Origin: Algibacter pectinivorans
GTDB taxonomy: Bacteria > Bacteroidota > Bacteroidia > Flavobacteriales > Flavobacteriaceae
Direction of reading: 5' to 3'
NCBI RefSeq assembly: GCF_900112595.1
Contig: NZ_FOMI01000005.1
Coordinates: forward strand, 124,001 to 188,000
Length of the DNA: 64,000 bases
Shown here: piece after piece, positions 8,740 through 17,532 of the stretch
Position numbering within the stretch: the first letter of the stretch is position 1
How the letters are laid out: each line of letters opens with the position of its first letter
Translations under genes and position numbers: made by a program
Notes under the pieces: generated by a model
Told to the model about the DNA's origin: nothing
The model's database searches: none
Seen by the model: the letters and a program-made list of their open reading frames with translations, nothing else

Positions 8740-9738
8740 ATGAATATTATTAGAAAACTATTATTTCCCATTGTACCCATTTATTTTTTGGTGACTTGGT
8801 TGCGAAATAAATTGTACGATTTTGGTATTAAAAAATCCAAGTCCTATGATTTGCCCATTATTTGCGTTGGTAATTTAAGCGCGGGTGGCACAGGAAAAAC
8901 ACCTATGATTGAGTATTTAATAAGGCTATTAAAGGACGATTATAAAGTAGCCACATTAAGTCGTGGTTATAAACGTAAAACGGAAGGCTTTCAGTTAGCA
9001 AATAAAGAGGCTACAGCAGATACCATTGGCGATGAGCCCTTTCAATTTTATACCAAATACAAGGGTTCTGTTTTAGTAGCCGTTGATGCGAATAGGCAAC
9101 ATGGTATTGAAATGCTACAAAATGATAAGCCGGATGTTATATTATTAGATGATGCTTACCAACACCGTAAGGTTAGTGCTGGATTTAAAATTTTATTAAC
9201 CACTTATGCTAATCCTTTTTTTAAGGATATTGTTTTACCAACAGGTAATTTAAGAGAGCCACGAAGAGGAATGCTTAGGGCAGATGTTATTGTGGTTACC
9301 AAATGCCCTAAGGGCTTAAGTGCTAGCGAAAAAAGCAATATTATTAAGCGTATAAACCCCAAAACGCATCAGGATGTTTTTTTTAGTAGTATAGATTATG
9401 CTGAATTTGTTATTGCGGCCAATAAAACAGAAGTAATAGAGAGTTTAGGGCATTTTACTTTGGTTACTGGTATAGCAAATGCGAAACCATTGGTGAATTA
9501 TTTGAATGAAAAAAACTTAAATTTTGAGCATTTAAATTTTAAAGATCATTACAATTTTACATTAAACGATATTGAGAATTTAGCGCAAAAGGAGCTTATT
9601 GTAACCACCGAAAAAGATTACATGCGGTTAAAACAATACGATAGTTTAAAAGAAAAATTGTTCTATTTACCTATTACGGTTCATGTTGATAATGCCGCAA
9701 AGTTAAATACCTTAGTTAAAACGTTTGTTACGCATTAG
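8740..9738 (+). CDS. lpxK: tetraacyldisaccharide 4'-kinase
   Basis: Phosphorylates the 4' position of the lipid A disaccharide precursor at the inner membrane. The 332-residue protein has the family start (a membrane-associated N-terminal helix with PIYFLVTWLRN), the P-loop-type motif GNLSAGGTGKTP (about residues 45-56), then LSRGYKR, GDEPFQ and DDAYQHR. These define LpxK. It implies a Gram-negative envelope with lipid A. A single plus-strand gene, it overlaps the end of the convergent histidine kinase by 11 bp. A weak -7-like TAATTTCG lies directly upstream. Confidence 0.96.
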   Translation: MNIIRKLLFPIVPIYFLVTWLRNKLYDFGIKKSKSYDLPIICVGNLSAGGTGKTPMIEYLIRLLKDDYKVATLSRGYKRKTEGFQLANKEATADTIGDEPFQFYTKYKGSVLVAVDANRQHGIEMLQNDKPDVILLDDAYQHRKVSAGFKILLTTYANPFFKDIVLPTGNLREPRRGMLRADVIVVTKCPKGLSASEKSNIIKRINPKTHQDVFFSSIDYAEFVIAANKTEVIESLGHFTLVTGIANAKPLVNYLNEKNLNFEHLNFKDHYNFTLNDIENLAQKELIVTTEKDYMRLKQYDSLKEKLFYLPITVHVDNAAKLNTLVKTFVTH

Positions 9739-11968
9739 TTTCTGGTACCTTATTTTTGTTTGTTAAGGCGTTATAAAGTTTTTTCTCGAACTCTTCTTGC
9801 TTAAATGGTTTAGGGATAATATCGGTAAAGCCAGCTTCGTCAAATTCTTGCATTTTATCTTCTATAGTTACCGCGGTTAAAGCAAAAATGGTAAGGTCTT
9901 TATCAAACTCTCTTACACGCTTGGTAGCTTCCATACCACTTATACCTGGCATGTGAATATCCATAAGGATAATGTTATAGTCATTATTACGAATTCTTTC
10001 AACAGCTTCTTCACCATTGTCTACAATATCGCATTTAAGTTCCATTTTTGTTAAAATCTTTTTGGTAATCATTTGGTTAATTTTATTGTCTTCAACAACC
10101 AGTATTTTAACTTTAGATAAATCTATATCGTCTGTATTACCATCAAAATATGCTACTTTTGTTTCTTCAGCCTCAATAATGTTTGTTTGTTCAAGCGGAA
10201 TTTCAAAGTAAAATGTTGTTCCTTTATTTAATTCACTTTTTACGTAAATTGTACCTTTTAGAATATCTATTAAGCCTTTAACGATGGATAGTCCTAGACC
10301 AGTACCACCGTACTTGCGGTTAATTTGAATAGATCCTTGAGAAAAGCTTTCGAACATGTGATCTTGCTTTTCTTGACTTATACCAATACCATTGTCCTCT
10401 ATCTCAAAACGAAGGGTGTATATTTTGCCTTCTTCTTCAATTTTATAAACGCGAATCCAAATATCACCGTTTTTTGTAAATTTAATAGAGTTGCCTACTA
10501 AGTTTATCAAAATCTGTGAAATTTTTAACTGATCGGCAATAAAAAATTCAGGTAGTTCTTTTTCGTATTCTAAATGAATTTTAATGTTATTATCTAAGGC
10601 TGAATTGTTAAGAGCTAAAATTATGTTTTTTATTTTCTTTTTTAGGCTGAATGATTCTGGTTCTACATTAACCTTGTTGGCTTCTATTTTGTTTATTTGA
10701 AGGATGTCGTTAATAAACGTTAAAAGGTAGTCTCCAGAGAATTTAAGCGATTTTAAATGTTGTACTTGTTCTGGCCTCGGGTTTTCGTCTAGTAACATAT
10801 TACTTAATCCGGTAACAGCATACAAAGGTGTTCGAAGCTCGTGTGTTACTGTTGATAAAAAATTGGCTTTGGTTTTTGATGCTAATTCTGCTTTTTCTTT
10901 GGCGATAATAAGTTCTCCATTTTTTTTATGAAGCATATTATTGGTTTTGAGTCTTATGTTGTTGTTTTTGTAAAGTGATAATGTTAAAAGTGCCAAAATA
11001 GTAATTAAAGCAACACTTAATATAGATATAAAAGCATTTAGGTTTTTATCGTCCTCAGCTTTTTCTAATTTTTGTATGATTTCATTATTTTTTTCAATTT
11101 CGGCATTTAGTCTAAATTCGGCTTTTTGGTTTCTTGATGATTTAATTTTGGTTAGACCTCTTATTGAATCTGATAAGTTTAAGTGTGCCTTTAAATAATC
11201 CCTAGATAGTTTGTATTGTTCTAGTTTATTATATAAGTCGCTAGCAATAAGTAAGCCTTGATTGCTAACATTTGTTTGTTTGTATAGTTTTGCAATTTGA
11301 AGCCCTTCCAAAACTGCTTGTAATGCTTTCTCGTTGTTACTAAGTTTGTTGTATACCTTAGCATGGTTAATTAAGGCTTCACTTTGTAAGTTGTAGTAGT
11401 CATACTTTTTAGCCATCGCTAAGGCTTGTTCAATAATGTCTCTAGCGTTTTTGTAATTTTTTAGCTGATAATATGTTTTACCCTCGGCTAATAGTGTTTC
11501 GGCTAATTCTTGATTTAATTCTTCTTCTTGAAATTTTGATTTTGCTGCGGTATAAGAATCTAGTGCAGAATAGTAATCTTTTTTTGCTAAATAGACATCA
11601 CCAAAGGTTTTGTACGAGTTTCCAAGGTTGGCATTGTCGTTTATAATACGTTGTATTTCGATAGCTTTATTAAGGGATTTTATAGCGTTATCCTCTTCTT
11701 CTATAACCAATTCGATTTTACCTTTAACCGCATGTATAATACCAAGGCTTTTTTTGTTATCTGCTATAATTGCTAGTTCTAATGCGTTATCGAGATTTTT
11801 TTTTGCTTTAAAATAATTAAAGTTTTCCAACTCAAGTTTAGATTGTGCAATCCAATAATTAATATTGTTTTGCACTAACTCCGGGTCTTTTTCATGAGAT
11901 TGCTGCGCATAAACAGCAGTACTAATGAGTAGGATAAATAGGAGTAATATTTTAATTAGTTTAAGCAT
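9728..11968 (-). CDS. TPR-containing hybrid sensor histidine kinase/response regulator
   Basis: The protein reads, in order, signal peptide (about 1-23), a periplasmic tetratricopeptide region (about 40-290), one membrane helix (about 314-336), HisKA with phospho-acceptor His in FLSTVTHELRTP, HATPase with N box (NLVGNSIKF), DNGIGI and GTGLGLSIV, and a C-terminal receiver with intact Asp in ILMDIHMP. All catalytic residues are present, so it should autophosphorylate and relay to its own receiver. No output DNA-binding domain is fused and no partner regulator is adjacent. ATG at 11968 is chosen over TTG at 11974. TATATTTG (minus, 11988-11995) may be its -7 box. The ligand sensed by the TPRs is unknown. 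Confidence 0.92.
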   Translation of the reverse strand: MLKLIKILLLFILLISTAVYAQQSHEKDPELVQNNINYWIAQSKLELENFNYFKAKKNLDNALELAIIADNKKSLGIIHAVKGKIELVIEEEDNAIKSLNKAIEIQRIINDNANLGNSYKTFGDVYLAKKDYYSALDSYTAAKSKFQEEELNQELAETLLAEGKTYYQLKNYKNARDIIEQALAMAKKYDYYNLQSEALINHAKVYNKLSNNEKALQAVLEGLQIAKLYKQTNVSNQGLLIASDLYNKLEQYKLSRDYLKAHLNLSDSIRGLTKIKSSRNQKAEFRLNAEIEKNNEIIQKLEKAEDDKNLNAFISILSVALITILALLTLSLYKNNNIRLKTNNMLHKKNGELIIAKEKAELASKTKANFLSTVTHELRTPLYAVTGLSNMLLDENPRPEQVQHLKSLKFSGDYLLTFINDILQINKIEANKVNVEPESFSLKKKIKNIILALNNSALDNNIKIHLEYEKELPEFFIADQLKISQILINLVGNSIKFTKNGDIWIRVYKIEEEGKIYTLRFEIEDNGIGISQEKQDHMFESFSQGSIQINRKYGGTGLGLSIVKGLIDILKGTIYVKSELNKGTTFYFEIPLEQTNIIEAEETKVAYFDGNTDDIDLSKVKILVVEDNKINQMITKKILTKMELKCDIVDNGEEAVERIRNNDYNIILMDIHMPGISGMEATKRVREFDKDLTIFALTAVTIEDKMQEFDEAGFTDIIPKPFKQEEFEKKLYNALTNKNKVPETNA

Positions 11969-11996
11969 TTTCAAATAATGATCCTGACAAATATAA

Positions 11997-13013
11997 TTAT
12001 TTTATCGATAAAACATGTCTTTTCATCGATAAATTACATATTAGGTCGATGATTCTTTGGGAATATCCTGTTTCATTGTCGTACCAACCTATAATTTTTA
12101 CCATATTTCCTATTACTGAGGTCATTTGTGCATCAAAAATACAAGAGTGTGGGTTTCCAACTATATCAATTGAAACAATAGGGTCTTCGGTATATTCTAT
12201 TATATCTTTATAGTTTATGTCTGCAGCCAATTTAAAGGCAGTATTAACATCTCCTATACTTACCGTTTTTTTTACATTAAATGTAATATCTGTTAACGAA
12301 CCATTTATTACTGGAACTCTAATACCACAACCACCTATAACATTTGATAACGCCGGAAAAATTTTTGTTAATGCTTTTGCAGCACCTGTTGTTGTAGGTA
12401 CTATAGATTGACTTGCAGCTCTAGCTCGTCTTAAATCTCTATGGGGTTGGTCGTGTAAACTTTGGTCGGTAGTGTAGGAGTGTACCGTTGTAATATACGC
12501 TTGATTTATACCGCACAATTTATTGATTACATCAATCATTGGAGCCGCATTATTTGTTGTGCACGATGCGTTTGATATTATAGTTTCTGTCCCATCAATA
12601 CTGGAGTCATTTACACCTAGCACTATGGTTTTTATGTCATCTTCTAAAGGAGGTACACTTAAAACAACTTGTTTGGCGCCATTGGTTATATGACATTGCA
12701 AATCGGTAGTTGTTTTAAATTTCCCGGTTGCTTCTATTACAAAATCGATATTAAAAGGTTTCCAATTAATACGACTTGGGTGGTTCTCATTTAATAGCGT
12801 AATATGGTTTTGGTTTACCGTAATACTGTTTTCATTATGCGAGATATCTGCATTAAAAACGCCGTGTACACTATCATATTTAAGTAAATGGCTTAGCGTT
12901 TTAGCATCGGCTAAGTCGTTAATAGCAACAACCCGAATAGTTTCATGGTTTTGTAGTAGTTTAAAAACGCGTCTACCAATTCTGCCAAAACCATTTATGG
13001 CAACATTAATCAT
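11997..13013 (-). CDS. gap: type I glyceraldehyde-3-phosphate dehydrogenase
   Basis: Oxidises glyceraldehyde-3-phosphate to 1,3-bisphosphoglycerate with NAD. The 338-residue protein has the Rossmann motif GFGRIGRRVF at the N-terminus, the catalytic Cys in NASCTTNN, and the conserved HSYTTDQ and RAASQSIVPTTTGAAKA segments. The widespread ASCTTNC motif here ends in Asn, so the second cysteine is absent. This variant occurs in one of the GAPDH classes of Flavobacteria. The acidic residue after strand beta2 (INDLAD) suggests NAD preference. It follows lipA by 3 bp on the same strand. Other copies could exist outside this window. Confidence 0.93.
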   Translation of the reverse strand: MINVAINGFGRIGRRVFKLLQNHETIRVVAINDLADAKTLSHLLKYDSVHGVFNADISHNENSITVNQNHITLLNENHPSRINWKPFNIDFVIEATGKFKTTTDLQCHITNGAKQVVLSVPPLEDDIKTIVLGVNDSSIDGTETIISNASCTTNNAAPMIDVINKLCGINQAYITTVHSYTTDQSLHDQPHRDLRRARAASQSIVPTTTGAAKALTKIFPALSNVIGGCGIRVPVINGSLTDITFNVKKTVSIGDVNTAFKLAADINYKDIIEYTEDPIVSIDIVGNPHSCIFDAQMTSVIGNMVKIIGWYDNETGYSQRIIDLICNLSMKRHVLSIK

Positions 13014-13016
13014 ATT

Positions 13017-13895
13017 TTAATTTATGTGTTTTTGTGCCTTGTAAGACGACCTTACTAATGCGCTACTTTCAACATGACGGAACCCTAATTCTAATCCAAT
13101 TTCTTCGTATTCTTTAAATTGGTCTGGATTAATAAATTGTTTTACGGGTAAATGCTTTTTACTAGGTTGTAAATATTGGCCAATCGTTACCACATCAACA
13201 TCATTAGCTTTAAGGTCGTGAAGTGTTTCAATTACTTCTTCTCTCGTTTCGCCTAAACCAAGCATTATGCCAGATTTTGTTCTGCGCTGTCCTTGTTGTT
13301 TTAAATACTTTAACACGCCCATGCTACGATCGTATTGTGCTTGTATTCTAACCTCGCGTGTTAATCTGCGTACGGTTTCAATGTTATGAGATACCACTTC
13401 TGGAGCAACCTCTATAATTCTATCAATATGTTTTTCAATACCTTGAAAATCTGGAATAAGTGTTTCAAGTGTTGTTTTTGGGTTCATTCGTCTAACCGAT
13501 TTAACAGTTTCGGCCCACATTATGCTTCCCATGTCTTTTAAATCATCACGATCAACACTTGTTAAAACAGCGTGTTTTATCTGCATGATTTTTATAGATC
13601 GTGCTACTTTTTCCGGCTCGTCCCAATCAACGGTTTCTGGTCGTCCTGTTTTTACACCGCAAAATCCGCAAGAGCGCGTACAAACGTTTCCTAAAATCAT
13701 AAACGTGGCAGTACCTTCGCCCCAACACTCACCCATATTTGGGCAACTTCCCGAAGTACAAATGGTATTTAAGCTATATTTATCAACTAAACCTCTTAAC
13801 TCGGTGTATTTTTTTCCTGTTGGAAGTTTTACACGTAGCCATTTTGGTTTGGCTATTCGTTCTGGTAATATATTCGATTTTGTTTCGGTATTCAT
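13017..13895 (-). CDS. lipA: lipoyl synthase (radical SAM)
   Basis: Inserts two sulfurs into protein-bound octanoyl groups to make lipoyl cofactors. Both iron-sulfur sets are visible: the auxiliary cluster cysteines in [12 protein letters not shown] and the radical-SAM CTRSCGFC (CX3CX2C). The C-terminal RSSYKA serine ligand is also present. The start is taken at ATG 13895 (292 residues), not the longer reading to 13925, because a TATCTTTG -7 box (minus, 13915-13922) would start transcription inside that extension. It is followed at 3 bp by gap, probably one transcript. Confidence 0.96.
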   Translation of the reverse strand: MNTETKSNILPERIAKPKWLRVKLPTGKKYTELRGLVDKYSLNTICTSGSCPNMGECWGEGTATFMILGNVCTRSCGFCGVKTGRPETVDWDEPEKVARSIKIMQIKHAVLTSVDRDDLKDMGSIMWAETVKSVRRMNPKTTLETLIPDFQGIEKHIDRIIEVAPEVVSHNIETVRRLTREVRIQAQYDRSMGVLKYLKQQGQRRTKSGIMLGLGETREEVIETLHDLKANDVDVVTIGQYLQPSKKHLPVKQFINPDQFKEYEEIGLELGFRHVESSALVRSSYKAQKHIN

Positions 13896-13914
13896 ATCTG
13901 TAAAATGTAGATAA

Positions 13915-13922
13915 CAAAGATA
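13915..13922 (-). promoter_or_regulatory. -7 promoter element for lipA-gap
   Basis: A minus-strand TATCTTTG matches the Bacteroidota TAnnTTTG consensus and lies 20 bp before the lipA ATG. No good -33 TTG is seen at the usual spacing, so only the -7 element is supported. Confidence 0.55.
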
Positions 13923-14065
13923 CAAAGTATTCTTTTAAATAATGGTCATATCTTGGCATGCTAACCCTAGGTGTTTAAATTTATATAAATGCCAAAAGGT
14001 GCTGAAGGATTCCTAAGTTTAAGCTTAATTATACTTAGGCAGTGTACTGTTGCATACGGGCTTTA

Positions 14066-14611
14066 TTATTTACCTCTAATTATTTCGGCTAAAAGCTTTT
14101 TTGCCCTTAGTAATTTAACTTTTACATTACTCATGGGCTCGTTAAGTTCTGTCGAAATTTCCTTATAACTATACTCTTGGAAATACCGTAAGTTTATGAT
14201 TTCTTGATAGTGAGGTTTCAACTTTTTAATGTCGCGTAATAATTTGGCTAAATTTTGGTCGGTAATTAATTTGTCTTCTGCGGAAGGTGTTTCATCTAAA
14301 ACCTGAAATAGCTCTCGGTTATCTTTTGATATTATCTGTGAAATAGAGTTTTTTTCTTTTCGTAATAAATCGATATGAATATTCTTCGAAATGGTTATTA
14401 ACCATGTTTTAAAGGTGTAGTTTTCATCGAAGGTATTAATCTTATCGAATGCTTTAGAGAAGGTTTGGATGGTAATATCCTCTGCATCATTTTCATTTTC
14501 TGTTCGCTTTAATTGAAAACCATAAACGTTATCCCAATAAGTATCTAATAAGTAATTAAATGCTTTTTGGTCATTATTTTTAGCTCGCAAGATAGCTTCC
14601 TCTATTTCCAA
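14066..14611 (-). CDS. ECF-type RNA polymerase sigma factor
   Basis: The 181-residue protein has sigma region 2 (DAEDITIQTFSKAFDKI, then FKTWLITISKNIHIDLLR, residues about 40-80) and region 4 (LRYFQEYSYKEISTELNEPMSNVKVKLLRAKKLL, a helix-turn-helix, about 140-175). Regions 1 and 3 are absent, which is the ECF architecture. The only credible start is TTG at 14611, overlapping the glycosyltransferase stop by 10 bp, so translation is probably coupled. No anti-sigma gene is adjacent; the gene downstream on the same strand is lipA, beyond a 140-bp gap. The regulon is unknown. Confidence 0.92.
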   Translation of the reverse strand: MEIEEAILRAKNNDQKAFNYLLDTYWDNVYGFQLKRTENENDAEDITIQTFSKAFDKINTFDENYTFKTWLITISKNIHIDLLRKEKNSISQIISKDNRELFQVLDETPSAEDKLITDQNLAKLLRDIKKLKPHYQEIINLRYFQEYSYKEISTELNEPMSNVKVKLLRAKKLLAEIIRGK

Positions 14612-15714
14612 TGATTAGGTTTTGATATTATATTAGTTATAAATATACTTAATTGTGCAATAATTAAAAAGATTTCTAAAAAAGGAAGTATTAGTAATAA
14701 ATCTGTTTCTCCTAATTTTTTCGATGCCACTCCTAAAATTATATATTGAGTTACAATTCTAAAAAGCAATAAACCTAGTACAATTTGCCAATTAAATAAT
14801 GGTATTAATAAAGTTAGTGCAAATAGCCAAAATAAAAAAGCCGATACGTATAAAAGTGTAAGCAACACTTTGTGTTTCATTTTATAATGTTTGGCGGTAG
14901 ACACATGCCGTCTTTTTTGCTTAAACCAATTTTTAAAGGTTGTTTTTGGTATGGATTCTGTAAAACTATTTTTGTTAAAACTAATAGCTGTATTTTGTGA
15001 TGTAGCGATTTGATTAATAAATAAATCGTCGTCTCCAGATCTAATTTTAATATGGTTTATAAAACCATTAGCATCAAAAAAAGATTTTTTTGTATATGCC
15101 AAGTTACGCCCAACGCCCATATAAGGTAATCCTATTTTTGCAAACGAAAAATAGTTTATAGCGGTACTAAAAGTTTCGAAACGTATAAGTTTGTTTAATA
15201 GGGAGTTTTTAATTTTTTTATAGGCGCCATAGCCTAAAACAATCGACTTTTTGCTGCTAAAATGAGCTGTCATGTCTTGTATCCAATATTTTGAAATCGG
15301 TTTGCAATCGGCATCGGTAAATAGTAGATAATCGTTTTTTGCAGCCTTTATGCCTAAGGTTAATGCATATTTTTTGTTTCCCCAAAAGGCTTCAATGCTT
15401 TTTACATTAACTATTTTAATATTGCTATGTAAGCTAGAAAAATGCTCGATTACATCTAGTGTGTTATCTGAGGAGGCATCATTAATTAAAACTATTTCAA
15501 AATCACTGTAGTTTTGATTTATGACCGATGGTAAATTTTTTTTTAAGTTTTCGGCTTCGTTTTTAGCACATATTATTACCGAAACCGCTAAGTTTTTAGT
15601 TGTGCTTTTATTTTGTTTAAGGAATGCAAATCTCCCAAATATAAAAAGGTAAAATATAACTTGAATAATTACTACGGTTGTAAAACCATAGAATACAAAA
15701 TCAAGAACCCCCAT
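14602..15714 (-). CDS. membrane glycosyltransferase family 2
   Basis: Transfers a sugar from a nucleotide-sugar donor at the cytoplasmic membrane; the acceptor is unknown. The 370-residue protein starts with a membrane helix, followed by a GT-A domain (VSVIICAKNEAENL, LINDASSDNT, metal-binding DAD in LFTDADC, and GDDDLFIN). It then has KQKRRH, equivalent to the Q/RxxRW-type motif, and two to three C-terminal helices. This layout is seen in processive-type GT2 enzymes. It sits between the small Cys-rich gene (6 bp upstream) and the ECF sigma gene (overlapping), making a three-gene unit. Confidence 0.92.
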   Translation of the reverse strand: MGVLDFVFYGFTTVVIIQVIFYLFIFGRFAFLKQNKSTTKNLAVSVIICAKNEAENLKKNLPSVINQNYSDFEIVLINDASSDNTLDVIEHFSSLHSNIKIVNVKSIEAFWGNKKYALTLGIKAAKNDYLLFTDADCKPISKYWIQDMTAHFSSKKSIVLGYGAYKKIKNSLLNKLIRFETFSTAINYFSFAKIGLPYMGVGRNLAYTKKSFFDANGFINHIKIRSGDDDLFINQIATSQNTAISFNKNSFTESIPKTTFKNWFKQKRRHVSTAKHYKMKHKVLLTLLYVSAFLFWLFALTLLIPLFNWQIVLGLLLFRIVTQYIILGVASKKLGETDLLLILPFLEIFLIIAQLSIFITNIISKPNHWK

Positions 15715-15720
15715 AAAGTC

Positions 15721-15924
15721 TTATGAATGTTGAGGTTCGTTGCAATCGCCAAATTGGTCTGGGGTTTTTCCACAAAAACCACAAGATTCACCTTCTTTAT
15801 TTAGCATAGGGTTTTGGCTAGCGCATGTTCCGGCAAATTTACCGTCTTTTTTAGCCCAAATTTTAATGGCTATTCCAGCTATTCCTAATCCTAAAAGTAA
15901 AATGGTTATTAATAAGAGTTTCAT
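15721..15924 (-). CDS. small cysteine-rich membrane protein (NqrM-like)
   Basis: A 67-residue protein with one N-terminal membrane helix (about 2-23), then a short soluble tail. The tail holds four cysteines, in GTCASQNP, ESCGFCG and GDC. The tail pattern resembles the NqrM/DUF539 family, which helps assemble the iron centre of the Na+-NQR complex. No nqr gene is present here, so this is resemblance only. It heads the unit with the glycosyltransferase and ECF sigma factor. A TATCTTTG -7 box lies at 15953-15960 (minus). A metal-binding or redox role is an inference from the cysteines. Confidence 0.7.
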   Translation of the reverse strand: MKLLLITILLLGLGIAGIAIKIWAKKDGKFAGTCASQNPMLNKEGESCGFCGKTPDQFGDCNEPQHS

Positions 15925-16081
15925 TGAGAGTGTTTATGTATAAATCTATGGACAAAGATAAGATTTTTGTTTAAAGTTTTAAGAAGAAACATTGTGTAAA
16001 ATTAATATGATATCTAGCTATTAAAATTGTTAAACTATAGTTGGAGCAAAAACTATTTTTTAAATTTTAAGTATAATAGAA

Positions 16082-16112
16082 AAGCCTCATTTTAAAATAT
16101 AAAATGAGGCTT
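16082..16112 (-). terminator. hairpin terminator after the anti-sigma gene
   Basis: The 13-bp arms AAGCCTCATTTTA / TAAAATGAGGCTT, with a 5-nt loop, are followed by a T-rich stretch on the minus strand, 24 bp after the stop of the anti-sigma gene. Confidence 0.8.
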
Positions 16113-16135
16113 AAGTATTTGCAATAAATTGTAAT

Positions 16136-16924
16136 TTAGTGTAAACTAATTTGTGCTACAGAGTTTTCTGTTGATGCTACGGCATTACCGTCTTTAGGTT
16201 CAATGGTTATACTTAATGCAAGAGCATCCTCCATATACGGTATGTTTCTTAATTTTCTATCTGCTTTATCTAAAATACCTAGGCTTACCATTTTACCTTG
16301 TAGCTCTGCCCAAATTTGGTAGCACTGTTCTTCTGGTAATTCTGGTAAAGAAACCACATCTATCATCGATGTTTTTTCTTTAGGGTTGATATAAGCAACA
16401 GTTTTTAAGTCTTTAGCACGTTCATTCCCTTTAATAATATATTTTTCAGTTTCAGGGTTGTTAAGCTTTAAAAGTTGTCTCATTACTTTATCCAACATCT
16501 CATTGTTTTTTGCAATGTCGCTTCTTAAGTCTTCAATTTCTGCATCTACTACTACGCTGTCGTTTTGTAATTTTTGATTTTGATCGTAAAAGTAAGTTGC
16601 AGATCCTGCAAAAATTAATGCTGCAACGCTTGCTGCAATACTAAGCTTAAACCATGTTTTATGCTTTTTTGGACTATTTAATTTAACAACAGGTGTATCG
16701 TCTAGCTCATCTAGAATGGAATTTAGAAGGGCTTTAGGTGCTTCTACAGCATGCGTTTTTGCAACTACTTCTAGGTTATGCTGCATCATGTTGTAGTTGT
16801 TTTCGATTTCTGGGTATCTTGCGATAAAAGACTCCACCATTTCTGCTTCTGCAGGAGTGGTTTCACCTAATAGATATTTGTCTAATAGGCCAGAACTTAA
16901 AAAAGTATTTATTTTCTCATTCAT
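16136..16924 (-). CDS. anti-sigma factor, RskA-like
   Basis: The 262-residue protein has a cytoplasmic anti-sigma helical region (LLDKYLLGETTPAEAEMVESFIARYPEI compressed into residues 14-41), one membrane helix near residues 88-108, and a short coiled coil. It ends with a periplasmic RskA-type C-terminal domain (YQIWAELQGKMVSLGIL...). It should hold the neighbouring sigma factor inactive at the membrane until a signal releases it. The gene begins 8 bp after the sigma gene and ends at a strong hairpin, so the two form one operon. The inducing signal is not evident. Confidence 0.9.
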   Translation of the reverse strand: MNEKINTFLSSGLLDKYLLGETTPAEAEMVESFIARYPEIENNYNMMQHNLEVVAKTHAVEAPKALLNSILDELDDTPVVKLNSPKKHKTWFKLSIAASVAALIFAGSATYFYDQNQKLQNDSVVVDAEIEDLRSDIAKNNEMLDKVMRQLLKLNNPETEKYIIKGNERAKDLKTVAYINPKEKTSMIDVVSLPELPEEQCYQIWAELQGKMVSLGILDKADRKLRNIPYMEDALALSITIEPKDGNAVASTENSVAQISLH

Positions 16925-16932
16925 GACTTTGG

Positions 16933-17466
16933 TTATTGAGGGTCGTAAATTTTCTTTAATTCACGTAACCCTATTTTTAATCTTGATTTTATGGTTCCCA
17001 ATGGGATTTCTAATTCGTCGCTAGCTTCTTGCTGCGTCATGCCCTCAAAAAAGAGCGCGTTAATCACTATTTGGTATTTTGTATCTAAGCTACTTAAATG
17101 TTTTTTTATATCCAAAACATCCTGATTTAGTTCGTTGGATGTTACTTTATATACGGTTGAAGTTTCCATTTGGACTTCATTATTCGTTTTATTCTTTTGT
17201 GATCGAATTTTATCTATAGCAGAGTTATAGGCAATTCTATAAAGCCAGGTAAATAATTTTGCTTTACTAGCATCGTATTTTTTTGCGTAGCGCCAAATTT
17301 TCACAAAGGTTTCTTGAAGCACGTCTTGCGCCGTATCTTCATCCTCAATAACTTTTTTTATTACACCCAATAAGGCATCAGCATAGTTCTCGTAAAGCAA
17401 ACTAATTGCTTTCTTGTCGCTATTTTGTAGTAAAGTAACTATTTGCTTTTCTATTGGTGAAATCAA
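16933..17466 (-). CDS. ECF-type RNA polymerase sigma factor (cognate of the RskA-like protein)
   Basis: The 177-residue ECF sigma has region 2 (EDTAQDVLQETFVKIWRYA, then FTWLYRIAYNSAIDKIR) and a C-terminal region 4 helix-turn-helix (FFEGMTQQEASDELEIPLGTIKSRLKIGLRELK split across about residues 138-172). The resemblance is to the SigK-like group, which pairs with RskA anti-sigmas, in agreement with the downstream gene. The only plausible start is TTG at 17466. A TAACTTTG box (minus, 17510-17517) about 44 bp upstream may be the -7 element. The regulon is unknown. Confidence 0.93.
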   Translation of the reverse strand: MISPIEKQIVTLLQNSDKKAISLLYENYADALLGVIKKVIEDEDTAQDVLQETFVKIWRYAKKYDASKAKLFTWLYRIAYNSAIDKIRSQKNKTNNEVQMETSTVYKVTSNELNQDVLDIKKHLSSLDTKYQIVINALFFEGMTQQEASDELEIPLGTIKSRLKIGLRELKKIYDPQ

Positions 17467-17532
17467 GACGGCTGGTTTTTGTAAGTCCTTTTAGTGGCTA
17501 ATTATTTATCAAAGTTAGAAATTTCTTTTGTA

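Noticed and set aside
13896-13925. Upstream start for lipA
   Set aside because: It lies at or beyond the -7 box at 13915-13922, and the internal ATG fits the family start.
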